From: a virus
Reading direction: 5' to 3' (one strand)
Length of the DNA stretch: 38,946 nt
IMG/VR virus record: IMGVR_UViG_3300023202_000230
Location: 1 to 38,946 of that record
Positions within the stretch are counted from its first letter, which is position 1; each line of letters opens with the position of its first letter. The notes under the pieces were generated by a model, which saw only the letters and a program-made list of their open reading frames with translations, made no database searches and was not told the DNA's origin. Below, one piece after another: positions 31,437 to 38,946 of the stretch. The position numbers and the translations under genes were made by a program.

Positions 31437-32333
31437 ATGCCAACTAGAGAACGTCTTAGTGGTGCTGTATGTGATGACATTGCTTTAAATGTACAGTTTT
31501 TAAATAATGGTTCACCAGCGGACCCAGCGGCCATTTGTTCAGTCAAGATATACAAATGCTCGGTTAATGATGAAAATCTGGTAACACAAATGGTATTTCC
31601 AGAGCCTACAGATGATGATTTTGATTTATCTAAAGAATATATTTATGATGGGATGTTAAAACGCTGCAATGACACATCTGATCCTGCATTATGTGGCACT
31701 GATAAAGACCCAGAATTCACTCCTGGCTGCTTTATACTTAATTTAAATTTATGCCCAGATGTTTTTGACTCTGGTGTTTATTTTGATGTGTGGGAGTTTG
31801 TTGGTACTGCCTGCAACTCTTGTGAAGGAACTGATGTTACTGATGTTACTGATATTACTGATATTACTTCTGTCACAGAGTCTAATATTTGTGATGATGA
31901 TTCTCAATTACAAAGCCAGTGCAATAAATTTTATGTAAATGGCCGTGGGTGGTTTGTTGATGATGGTCTTAAAAATATTAGATTAGGTTTTGAACCATTA
32001 GATAAAAGATTTCAACAACCGGAAAAACGTTATTTGGAAGTTGGATTAACACCTCTTCCACTATATGATTATGATTCCGATAAGATTAGATCAATATTGC
32101 CTTCCCTAAGTGCTACCATAACTGTACAAACTGGATGCCATGAATTGTTAATCGATTCTGAACCTATGAAGATAGGCTTAAGACAGGGGTCATTTAGGTC
32201 TAATCCATATGTAATAAAATATCTTTTTGATACAAATAGGTTTTTGAAAGGAACATATCAGTATAGGGTTGATGTTCAATTACCCGATGGACAGACTAGA
32301 TCATCACCATATTTTACGGTAGCAATCAGATGA
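31437..32333 (+). CDS. Unknown, probably virion protein, Cys-rich and beta-rich (298 aa)
   Basis: No family recognised. The N-terminus looks like a beta-sandwich (DDIALNVQFLNNGSPADPAA), followed by a Cys-rich middle (ACNSCEG, NICDDDSQLQSQC) and a second beta domain ending in GTYQYRVDVQLPDGQTRSSP, like an Ig-type or carbohydrate-binding fold. A four-unit tandem repeat encodes DVTDVTDITDIT at the domain boundary. The position among tail genes suggests a structural or decoration protein. Its stop overlaps the next start. Confidence 0.6.
   Translation: MPTRERLSGAVCDDIALNVQFLNNGSPADPAAICSVKIYKCSVNDENLVTQMVFPEPTDDDFDLSKEYIYDGMLKRCNDTSDPALCGTDKDPEFTPGCFILNLNLCPDVFDSGVYFDVWEFVGTACNSCEGTDVTDVTDITDITSVTESNICDDDSQLQSQCNKFYVNGRGWFVDDGLKNIRLGFEPLDKRFQQPEKRYLEVGLTPLPLYDYDSDKIRSILPSLSATITVQTGCHELLIDSEPMKIGLRQGSFRSNPYVIKYLFDTNRFLKGTYQYRVDVQLPDGQTRSSPYFTVAIR
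31833..31868 (+). repeat. Four tandem 9-bp units
   Basis: GATGTTACT twice, then GATATTACT twice, without spacing. They encode a (D-V/I-T)4 linker between two beta-like domains and may vary in copy number by slippage. Confidence 0.85.
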
Positions 32334-32788
32334 AAGTATTAAATAGGCGTGGAATAGTTAAGGTGATTAAGTATCTTGGTGAAGATCGTTTTACCGTTTC
32401 TACATCGAATGGTATTAATTGTATATTTGGAAATGTTACAAAAGAAGATAAAGATAAATTAGATGAAATAGGTGTTAGGTTATATTCATGCAGTGATGAT
32501 AATATGCTTTCTGAAGCTGTATTGGATGATACTGAGGTTGAATCTGATCAGGAAAGTTCAGATAATAATGAAATAGGCAATAGTGATATAAATGACAGTA
32601 AGGCAAGAGATTTGGCTAAATCAATAATACCATATTTAAAAGAGTATTTTCCATCTAAAGATGAAATTAACGATATCTTGGAAAAATTTAGGGCTCAATC
32701 GATAGATCCGGAAGAAATGATTAATGGGTTGAAAATGCAAATAAGAAGAATCAAAAAACATTCAAAGGAAAATGATGAAATTGGGTGA
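32330..32788 (+). CDS. Unknown acidic protein (152 aa)
   Basis: Not recognised. A short beta domain at residues 1-50 (GIVKVIKYLGEDRFTVSTSNG) is followed by an acidic Asp/Ser/Glu linker (about 65-90) and a helical, basic C-terminus. It overlaps both neighbours (4 nt before, 17 nt after), so it belongs to the operon leading to the sigma-like gene. Confidence 0.55.
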   Translation: MKVLNRRGIVKVIKYLGEDRFTVSTSNGINCIFGNVTKEDKDKLDEIGVRLYSCSDDNMLSEAVLDDTEVESDQESSDNNEIGNSDINDSKARDLAKSIIPYLKEYFPSKDEINDILEKFRAQSIDPEEMINGLKMQIRRIKKHSKENDEIG

Positions 32789-33050
32789 TTTGAATAAAAA
32801 TAACATTGACATGGGTAGTAGTAGAACTGTTGAGGGTGATTCTTTTGAATTTTCTGTGCCTATGAATCAACGTCAAATCGAAAAGATTGATGTAGATAAT
32901 GCTGAATCAGAAGATGATAATGATGAATTTGATATTAATAATATTCATAATGATAAATTAATAAGTTTGTTGCATACAGTTAAGTCATGGGCTCCTAAAA
33001 GGGATCTTCCGGATATGCGTAAAGTTCCTAACACGGCAAATTTAATATAA
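32772..33050 (+). CDS. Unknown acidic small protein (92 aa)
   Basis: Not recognised. It is acidic in the middle (NAESEDDNDEFDINNIHNDK) with a C-terminal LLHTVKSWAPKRDLPDMRKVP that could be a short binding helix. AAGGA precedes two adjacent in-frame ATG codons (32772, 32775). Being small, acidic and just before a sigma-like gene, it might be a transcription co-factor like T4 gp33, but this is only positional. Confidence 0.5.
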   Translation: MMKLGDLNKNNIDMGSSRTVEGDSFEFSVPMNQRQIEKIDVDNAESEDDNDEFDINNIHNDKLISLLHTVKSWAPKRDLPDMRKVPNTANLI

Positions 33051-33066
33051 TTGGAGGTATGTAGTC

Positions 33067-34284
33067 ATGTTTGGATTTGATGAAAAAATGTCAAAGGTGT
33101 TTTCTGTTGGTGATTCAATCACTGAACAAGAAGATGATGATTATAGGGATTGGACTAATATACCGGGACCAAAGAAGGGTAAGACATTAAATGATTTGAA
33201 AGGTGTTAAAGATCCATTGAATAAAGGTTGGACATTGGAAGAAGTAATATCTGCTTTGAAGCCTACATTAATAGCTGCGGCACGTAAGTACTCAACTCCA
33301 AATTTTGGCCAAGATGAAGCTTTGCTTGCAGCTATGGAAGCTGTAATTGATGCTGTTAAGTCTGATAAGGGTCTCGCACCTTTTACATCACATGTGTTCC
33401 CTTATATTATGTCTAAAACTAAACGTGCTGCTGCTGGAACTAGAGATTTTCCAACTTCTAATGTTTCTGGTGTTAAGCCTAATGTTGGTGGGAAGACTGA
33501 TTTTCTGAAGGGGTCGAGAGCGACAGTTAGTGCTGATACACCAGTTGATAATGAAGATGGCGAAGCGACGTATGTGTCTAGATTGTCTAGTGATGCTGAC
33601 TCTGGTACCAAAGCTGCAAAAGAGCAAATGGACACAGTAAGACTTTTGAGTAATTTGTTTACATCTGATGAAGTAGGACTAAGCGACCAGCAAAGAATCA
33701 TCATGCTTGCTACTTATGGTATAACTTCAGATGGTGATTATTCCGAGTCAGGCCCTAAAAGCACTACTGAAATAGCTGATGCATTTGGTGTTAGTAAGGT
33801 TAGAATATCTCAAGTAAGGAAAAAGGCACAAGAAAAGATCAAAAATTACTTGGATAGCAGAGGTTTGGGATCTCCTGAGGAAGCCATGTCTGCTTTTGGC
33901 ATTGAGGAGGCTAAACTAATAGCTGCGGCACGTGTTGTTTTAGAATCATTGCCTGAGATAATTAGATTAAATATTGATTTGATTAATGAACACCAAAACA
34001 TACCAACTAGAGTTGATATTGATGGAATAAGTCATAAAGCAATAGTGAAAATAAATTCTGACACTTTCGAAATTGATGATGTTGTCGCTGAGGGTAATGA
34101 GAGCGTGCTATATAAGATAGATAGGGGGAGTTTGTCTGAAGCTGTCGATATAGCCAAGGCTAGAACTGGTTCAGAATATTTTTCTGAGACTGCTTCAACA
34201 ATAATTAGAATGCACGCTCAACCAATTATTGGTATTGTTGATAGGTTGAATGATAATGAGGAAAATGAAGATTCTGACGATTAA
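33067..34284 (+). CDS. Sigma-70-like factor with extra C-terminal domain
   Basis: Residues about 58-122 look like sigma region 2 (LKPTLIAAARKY, DEALLAAMEAVIDAVKSD, PFTSHVFPYIMSKTKRA). Residues about 205-262 look like region 4: LSDQQRIIMLATYG and a helix-turn-helix STTEIADAFGVSKVRISQVRKKAQEKI. The 140 C-terminal residues are not recognised and end in an acidic tail. It should bind host RNA polymerase core and direct it to phage promoters. It is distinct from the gp55-like factor at 37651. GGAGG precedes ATG 33067. An alternative is a virion-packaged transcription factor. The family call is fairly safe; the promoters served are unknown. Confidence 0.72.
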   Translation: MFGFDEKMSKVFSVGDSITEQEDDDYRDWTNIPGPKKGKTLNDLKGVKDPLNKGWTLEEVISALKPTLIAAARKYSTPNFGQDEALLAAMEAVIDAVKSDKGLAPFTSHVFPYIMSKTKRAAAGTRDFPTSNVSGVKPNVGGKTDFLKGSRATVSADTPVDNEDGEATYVSRLSSDADSGTKAAKEQMDTVRLLSNLFTSDEVGLSDQQRIIMLATYGITSDGDYSESGPKSTTEIADAFGVSKVRISQVRKKAQEKIKNYLDSRGLGSPEEAMSAFGIEEAKLIAAARVVLESLPEIIRLNIDLINEHQNIPTRVDIDGISHKAIVKINSDTFEIDDVVAEGNESVLYKIDRGSLSEAVDIAKARTGSEYFSETASTIIRMHAQPIIGIVDRLNDNEENEDSDD

Positions 34285-34302
34285 ATATGTATTTTAAAAT
34301 GA

Positions 34303-36270
34303 GTGCAGATTATTATATCTGATAATCATACGTTGCGTTTGGCGCAGATATTCGAACTTCATGAAGAAGTTTTGAAGAAGCGTTTTAGTGTTAAGGATCC
34401 ACAGGCCAGACATAAGATAAGCATGTATCGTGGGTCTTGGGATGGTTATCATAGGTTTTATGATGCACAAAATCAGATTTTATCTAGAGGATATTTAAAG
34501 GATGTTATAGAATTATGTATTGAAAATGATTTCCCGTTTGATATTGTTGATAATAGGTCAAAGTCTAAATACCCTGTTCCAGCTCCTGGGTCTTTCGATA
34601 ATCAACTTATTGATGCTGAGATAAATGGTAGAAAAATAATAGCTCATGAGCATCAAATGAGATGCTGGAATGCAGTATGCAAAGCATCTCAACATCCAAT
34701 TTATGAGGTTTGCACTCACTTTCATCCAACTGGTGGTGGAAAGTCATTGATGATGGCTGGAATTGTTAAATTAATTAGATGCCCGACAGTTATAATTACA
34801 GAACAATCTATAGTTTTAAATCAAATAACTAAGAGCTTAAAGTTGTTTAATGTAGTTCATCATGATGATATTGGAGAGTTTTATTCTGGTAAAATGCCAG
34901 AAGGTAATGTGGTATGTGTTGGTTCAATAGCTGCATTACAAACACCGAAAAAACCACAGTGGAAAAAATTTGATGTAAAAATATCAACACTGAAAAAAGA
35001 TTTTAATAATATGTATGTTAAAAATATTGATAAATTGAAGTCTATAATGTCAGTAAAAGCAATTGATGCTTGGCGTAGATCATGTGTGCTGGACTATGTT
35101 GAGGATTTATATGATAAAAATACTAAGAAAAATAAAAAAGATAGAATTGATTTATTTAGTATAGTTCCTGAGCATAAGGATTGGAATGAAGTTGTAAATG
35201 ATGTTGCCGACAATATTAGTTTTTTGATTAAAAATGATTTGGATGTAATATCTTCTATTATTGGTGATAGTAATGTATCTATATGGAAAGATACTGAATA
35301 CATTCATGATTTTTATGATAATCAATTAAAGAGGGCATTTGTTTTATGGTATTCTTATGAAAAGAAGAGGTATTTTGATATAGCAATGAAATCGTATTAC
35401 ACCAGATTGAAAAAGTGCAGAGAATTACAACATATGGTTTCTGAATGTGAATTGTTATTAGTTGACGAAATGGATAATGCTGCATCAAATAATTATGTTC
35501 CACTTTTTAAAGAGTGGTTTAGTGGCAGGTATGTACATGGTTTTAGTGGTACTCCTTATGACCCAGACAAACCAGTAGAGGAAATGCGCTTACGTGGTTA
35601 TTTTGGTCCTATTTCATCAAGATCTGAGAGGAGAGAACTAGAAGAGATAGGCCAGATTCAGCCGGTAAAGTATTATATGATGCAATTTGGTGAGATTAAC
35701 CCAAAAGATAAGACAGCATTTGATGTAGCTGAACGAAATATAATCATTGATAATCCAGAGTTTCATATAGTAATTAAAAAGTCAATAGAAAATTGGCCAA
35801 ATGAAAAACATTTATTGATTATTGATACTTCTAATGTTGAAGATCTTGGTAAAAAATTAAACGAAATATTGCCAAATTCTGCTTTTGTTTATGGAAAAGT
35901 TCCGTTTAAAAAGAGGCAAACAATGATTAAAAGTTTTGAAGATGGTGATATCAATGTGCTGATAGTTAGTAAAGTTGGTAAGAGAGGCATGGATTTGGGC
36001 GGTGGTGCCCACAATATGCATATTATTGGTGGTGGAAAAAATAAAAGCAATTTTGACCAGATTATTGGCAGGGGAGTTCGCAATAATGATAGGGGTTGGG
36101 CCAGGGTGTTTGACTATTATTACACTGGAAATCATTACCTTTTGAGACATTCTCGGAAGAGGTTGAATTTTATTTGTAATATGGGATATCAGGCCAAAAT
36201 AATATTTGGCAATGTAGTTATTGATGCTAGAAAATTCATTTCATCAAGGTATAAAATGCCTAAATCATAG
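34303..36270 (+). CDS. uvsW: UvsW-like SF2 helicase
   Basis: The 655-residue protein has an N-terminal accessory domain (1-110), Walker A HPTGGGKSLMM (141-151), motif Ia PTVIITEQ, motif II LLLVDEMDNA (DEMD at 388-391), motif III SGTPYDP (415-421), motif V VSKVGKRGMDLG and motif VI QIIGRGVR (586-593). T4 UvsW unwinds branched DNA and R-loops and turns off origin replication late in infection. About 150 residues of charged helical sequence separate motif Ib from motif II, longer than expected. The start is GTG 34303; no in-frame ATG is nearby. Confidence 0.88.
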   Translation: MQIIISDNHTLRLAQIFELHEEVLKKRFSVKDPQARHKISMYRGSWDGYHRFYDAQNQILSRGYLKDVIELCIENDFPFDIVDNRSKSKYPVPAPGSFDNQLIDAEINGRKIIAHEHQMRCWNAVCKASQHPIYEVCTHFHPTGGGKSLMMAGIVKLIRCPTVIITEQSIVLNQITKSLKLFNVVHHDDIGEFYSGKMPEGNVVCVGSIAALQTPKKPQWKKFDVKISTLKKDFNNMYVKNIDKLKSIMSVKAIDAWRRSCVLDYVEDLYDKNTKKNKKDRIDLFSIVPEHKDWNEVVNDVADNISFLIKNDLDVISSIIGDSNVSIWKDTEYIHDFYDNQLKRAFVLWYSYEKKRYFDIAMKSYYTRLKKCRELQHMVSECELLLVDEMDNAASNNYVPLFKEWFSGRYVHGFSGTPYDPDKPVEEMRLRGYFGPISSRSERRELEEIGQIQPVKYYMMQFGEINPKDKTAFDVAERNIIIDNPEFHIVIKKSIENWPNEKHLLIIDTSNVEDLGKKLNEILPNSAFVYGKVPFKKRQTMIKSFEDGDINVLIVSKVGKRGMDLGGGAHNMHIIGGGKNKSNFDQIIGRGVRNNDRGWARVFDYYYTGNHYLLRHSRKRLNFICNMGYQAKIIFGNVVIDARKFISSRYKMPKS

Positions 36271-37641
36271 ACTTAGTATAAATTTATCATATCCTGCGTC
36301 ATATATTATTCCATAATCATTTTTTAATATATCTGTTTGCAATTGGTGCTTTGACCATATTTTGTCTTTTTTAAAATATTTATAATCTGGTTTTGTTGTC
36401 TCTATATATTTAAAATTAAATTTTATAAGTATATCATCAATGGGATATCTTTTGTCTGAGTATGACAATATTGATTTTGGTTTGTATTCTTTTATAAATG
36501 AATTTAATAATTTTTTTAATCCATTAGTTATTATATAATTTGTTTTGGTTGTATATCTATTTATTTTATAATGGCCGTCTGCAATTTTATTAAATGATAA
36601 CGTAGATACTAGGGTATTATTATCAAATAATCCATAGCATATTTGTGAATTTGATTTTCCTAGTATGTTATTGCATTCGCAAAATTTTGAGTTTGTTTTA
36701 TTTGGTATTGTTGAAATTTGGCATTGCGCTGCAAATATTTTGTTTGATTTATTGAGATAATGTTTTATGATTGATTTTACTATATTTTTACTATTTGACC
36801 ATTCATATTCAAATATTTGTATTAGTTTTATCGAGTTATTTTGTGCTTTTATAGCTTTTTCTTGATGGTTATTTTTGTTGTTGTGCCACCAAAGACCATG
36901 ATATTCAATGCCTATTCTATTTTGTGGTAGATAGCAGTCTATTTCTAGTGGTTGAATTGCCGATCTATCGTTTATTATCAATTCGCAGTCAGTTATTGAC
37001 CTAATGAAATCTATAATTTCTTGCTGTGGCTTTGATATTATTGATGGACATTTTTGACATCCTTTACCCGATAAATGATTACTTGGCGTTTGAATGAATG
37101 AGCCATGTGTTTGGCATATTATAGTGCATGGTTTCTTATATCCTTTGTAATTACAATATTTATATTTATAATTATGTATTGAATTTGCTTTTTCTATGAA
37201 TTTTTCAAAAGGTAATGTTAATTTTTTGGATGTGCCTTCTGTACTGCATTTGGGACATTTGCTTCTTGTCAGATGATTGCAAGCTGTTTGTTTAAAATCT
37301 CCATGTTTTGGGCATGTTATCGTTATTGGCGTATGTTTGTAATCTATATAAACAGATTTATCATAAATATATTTATTATTATGTATTATGGATGCCCTTT
37401 TGATGAATTTTTCGGTTGTGTATTTATAATTTCTTGACAATTTTTCATTTGCACATTTCTTACACCCACTAGTGTTTAGATGATGTCTAGGATATTGTGT
37501 AAATCTGCCGTGTTTTTTACATATTATTGTGATTTTTGTTCTACTATTAATATATTTAGTCTCATGGTATAAATATTTATCACCATGTATCTGTATTGAT
37601 TTATTGATAAAGATTGTTGTATTGATTTGGTTATCTTTCGT
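36265..37641 (-). CDS. Homing endonuclease with Vsr-like nuclease; start codon appears to be ACG
   Basis: Three zinc repeats (IHGDKYLYHETKY..., IHNNKYIYDKSVY..., IHNYKYKYCNYKG..., each with ICKKHG/TCPKHG/ICQTHG and GC-x-KC-like knuckles) precede a Vsr/EDxHD core (PLEIDCYLPQNRIGIEYHGLWWH, IKLIQIFEYEW) and a shortened GNAT-like C-terminal domain (YKINRYTTKTNYIITNG, SYSDKRYP). The frame is open to 37641, but the only NTG codon is TTG 37440, which would cut off the first repeat. The codon where ATG is expected, after TATATTATAT, is ACG at 37641-37639. It may be poorly translated or inactivated. It is convergent with uvsW (6-nt overlap) and divergent from the sigma gene at 9 nt. Confidence 0.75.
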   Translation of the reverse strand, partial: TKDNQINTTIFINKSIQIHGDKYLYHETKYINSRTKITIICKKHGRFTQYPRHHLNTSGCKKCANEKLSRNYKYTTEKFIKRASIIHNNKYIYDKSVYIDYKHTPITITCPKHGDFKQTACNHLTRSKCPKCSTEGTSKKLTLPFEKFIEKANSIHNYKYKYCNYKGYKKPCTIICQTHGSFIQTPSNHLSGKGCQKCPSIISKPQQEIIDFIRSITDCELIINDRSAIQPLEIDCYLPQNRIGIEYHGLWWHNNKNNHQEKAIKAQNNSIKLIQIFEYEWSNSKNIVKSIIKHYLNKSNKIFAAQCQISTIPNKTNSKFCECNNILGKSNSQICYGLFDNNTLVSTLSFNKIADGHYKINRYTTKTNYIITNGLKKLLNSFIKEYKPKSILSYSDKRYPIDDILIKFNFKYIETTKPDYKYFKKDKIWSKHQLQTDILKNDYGIIYDAGYDKFILSL

Positions 37642-37650
37642 ATATAATAT

Positions 37651-38946
37651 ATGGCCGAAGAGAAGTCTAAATCAAAAAAACGCAAGAAAAATATGTATTT
37701 CGATAATGAAGCTGTCGAAAAATTGTTAGACAGATATGTTAAAAGGGGTTGTGTCGATGTATACCTACGTGATGAAATCATGTCTCATGCTGAGGAGTTA
37801 ATTAGGCAAATAATTAGAGCGCACAATTTTGAGTATATTTTCCCTGGAAGGGATCAATCTTCATTTGGTGAATTATTTCAGGTGGCTTGGTGTGTGAATC
37901 CTGATTCAATTGTATTGACTGATAAGGGATTTAGTAAAATTGGCTCATTGTTGGGCGATAACGATGTTGGTGATTGCAATTTCATGATCTACGATGGAAA
38001 TCAATTAGAAAAATCAACTAAATATATTAAACTACCTGAGCAGCCAACTAAAATCATCACTACAAAATTTGGCTATAATCTTGAAGCATCTCTGGATCAT
38101 CCTTTGCCAATATTTAGAGATGGCAGAATTATTAGAGAAAAAGTTGATAATATAAAAGTTGGAGATTGTTTATCGATTCATTATGGAATGAATGTTTTTG
38201 GAGATTGTGATGAAATCGATTTTGTCCCAGAAATTACTGGTGGAACGACATATATGTGGAATCCACCAGCAAAATGGAATGAAGAATTAGCGTATTTTGT
38301 TGGGTTGTTTGTTTCTGAAGGATCTTATGAAGACTATCGTGCCACAATCTATAATGATGAAGATGAAATAAAACGTTTTCTGCTAAACAACAACATTGGG
38401 TTAAATGTTAGATATTCGCATTGTAATGGTGGAAGATTTACGATTGGTTGTAAAAGATTTTGTGAATTTTTGTCATGGTTGAAAGTTGATCGCGATTGTT
38501 ATGGAAAGTGCATACCTACCCAAATAATGAAATGTAGTGAAAATATTGTTGCTTCTTTTTTAAGAGGTCTTTTTGATGGTGATGGCCACTCTAACAGAAA
38601 TAATGGGAATGTTGGATATACTTCTACTTCCAGAAATCTGATAAATGAATTGAGAATGGTATTATCAAATTTTGGTATTTTGACTAAATTGTCTGAGACT
38701 AAGCGTTATAAAACTAATTTTAGCAACAATTGCAGACCCATGATACAGCTGTTGTTATCAAGCGTTGATTCTTCTATCTTTTATGAAAAGATTGGGTTTG
38801 GAATTGAGAGAAAACAACAAAATCAAGCCAAATTATCAAACAAGTGCTTTAGGCAAGTTTATATAGACGTTAAAAAATTGATTAGAAAAACAGTTGATAA
38901 TATCGATGTTTCTTTGAAAAAACTTGGATTATCAACTGTTTTAAAT
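37651..38946 (+). CDS. 55: Late sigma factor gp55-like, interrupted by an intein (3' partial)
   Basis: The first 80 residues have a basic tail (SKSKKRKKNMYFDNEAVEKL) and then a sigma region 2-like helix set: LRDEIMSHAEELIRQIIRAH, NFEYIFPGRDQSSF, GELFQVAW. This agrees with gp55-type factors of T4-like phages (YF...; NII...FKF). At FQVAW, in the region 2.2 equivalent that contacts the polymerase beta' subunit, an intein begins at Cys81 and is still open at the window edge. The rest of the factor must lie downstream. Location next to uvsW is common in T4-like phages. The start is AT-rich without a ribosome site. Confidence 0.7.
   Translation, partial: MAEEKSKSKKRKKNMYFDNEAVEKLLDRYVKRGCVDVYLRDEIMSHAEELIRQIIRAHNFEYIFPGRDQSSFGELFQVAWCVNPDSIVLTDKGFSKIGSLLGDNDVGDCNFMIYDGNQLEKSTKYIKLPEQPTKIITTKFGYNLEASLDHPLPIFRDGRIIREKVDNIKVGDCLSIHYGMNVFGDCDEIDFVPEITGGTTYMWNPPAKWNEELAYFVGLFVSEGSYEDYRATIYNDEDEIKRFLLNNNIGLNVRYSHCNGGRFTIGCKRFCEFLSWLKVDRDCYGKCIPTQIMKCSENIVASFLRGLFDGDGHSNRNNGNVGYTSTSRNLINELRMVLSNFGILTKLSETKRYKTNFSNNCRPMIQLLLSSVDSSIFYEKIGFGIERKQQNQAKLSNKCFRQVYIDVKKLIRKTVDNIDVSLKKLGLSTVLN
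37891..38946 (+). mobile_element. Intein with apparently intact LAGLIDADG endonuclease (partial)
   Basis: Block A is CVNPDSIVLTDKGFSKIGSL starting at Cys81, and block B is ASLDHPLPIF (Ser in place of the usual Thr, His present). Two LAGLIDADG helices follow: YFVGLFVSEGSY (about 38293-38328) and FLRGLFDGDGHS (about 38555-38592), each with its acidic residue. A DNA-recognition segment YTSTSRNLINELRMVLSNFGI follows the second. 352 residues are seen; the C-terminal splicing block lies past the window. Confidence 0.88.

Noticed and set aside
34960-35460. Third intein in the UvsW gene
   Set aside because: The insertion lacks a Cys/Ser start, TxxH block and terminal His-Asn, and has no LAGLIDADG or HNH motif.
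37565-37575. TATAAATA matching the T4 late promoter
   Set aside because: It lies inside the homing endonuclease coding frame, in the plus orientation about 80 nt before the sigma start, in very AT-rich sequence; chance occurrence cannot be excluded.
37524-37781. Minus-strand ORF across the sigma start
   Set aside because: It covers the first repeat of the homing endonuclease in the wrong frame and the sigma N-terminus antisense.
1-38946. tRNA genes
   Set aside because: No cloverleaf with a recognisable T-loop was noticed in the gaps, which are nearly all shorter than 100 nt.

Overview
The window is a piece of an AT-rich genome of a large contractile-tailed (T4-like, myovirus-type) phage, probably assembled from an uncultured or metagenomic source. 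The evidence is a set of T4-type proteins recognisable by motif and by order: UvsY, gp32, RNase H-type flap nuclease, primase, gp5, gp25, gp6, neck proteins gp13/gp14, gp15, tail sheath gp18, tail tube gp19, gp26, gp51, UvsW and a gp55-type late sigma factor. The replicative polymerase fragment is family A rather than the family B gp43 of T4, which places it among divergent ('far-T4') phages. The host cannot be told from the sequence; many genes inside operons have GGAG/GGAGG ribosome binding sites. No tRNA, rRNA or CRISPR array was seen.

Layout. 1-5000: replication/recombination genes (family A polymerase palm, UvsY, gp32-like SSB, a hairpin pair, flap nuclease, PD-(D/E)XK nuclease). 4700-6760: small unknown proteins, a zinc ribbon and a membrane protein. 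6756-10662: two glycosyltransferases, the first interrupted by an intein. 10655-12815: primase and a companion gene, flanked by two small minus-strand genes. 12840-17759: baseplate genes (gp5 spike, a coiled-coil protein, gp25, gp6). 17797-22440: the gp13 neck gene surrounded by homing endonuclease genes (one deleted remnant, two intact). 22463-28577: neck and tail genes ending in gp18 and gp19 and a strong terminator. 28685-31419: another homing endonuclease, then gp26 and a gp51-like reading frame with no start codon of its own. 31437-34284: unknown virion-type proteins and a sigma-70-like factor. 34303-38946: UvsW helicase, a minus-strand homing endonuclease, and the start of the gp55-like sigma factor, interrupted by a second intein that runs off the window.

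The genes fit one lytic programme: copy and recombine DNA (polymerase, UvsY, SSB, primase, UvsW), switch to late transcription (gp55-like sigma), and build baseplate, neck and contractile tail. Laid over this is an unusually dense set of selfish elements: two LAGLIDADG-type inteins (one with a decayed endonuclease, one apparently intact) and five members of a Vsr-like (EDxHD-type) free-standing homing endonuclease family, one of them a deletion remnant. The observations most worth a second look are the probable +1 programmed frameshift joining gp26 and gp51, the inteins in a glycosyltransferase and in a late sigma factor, and the short direct repeat showing how one homing endonuclease gene took over the gp26 start region.
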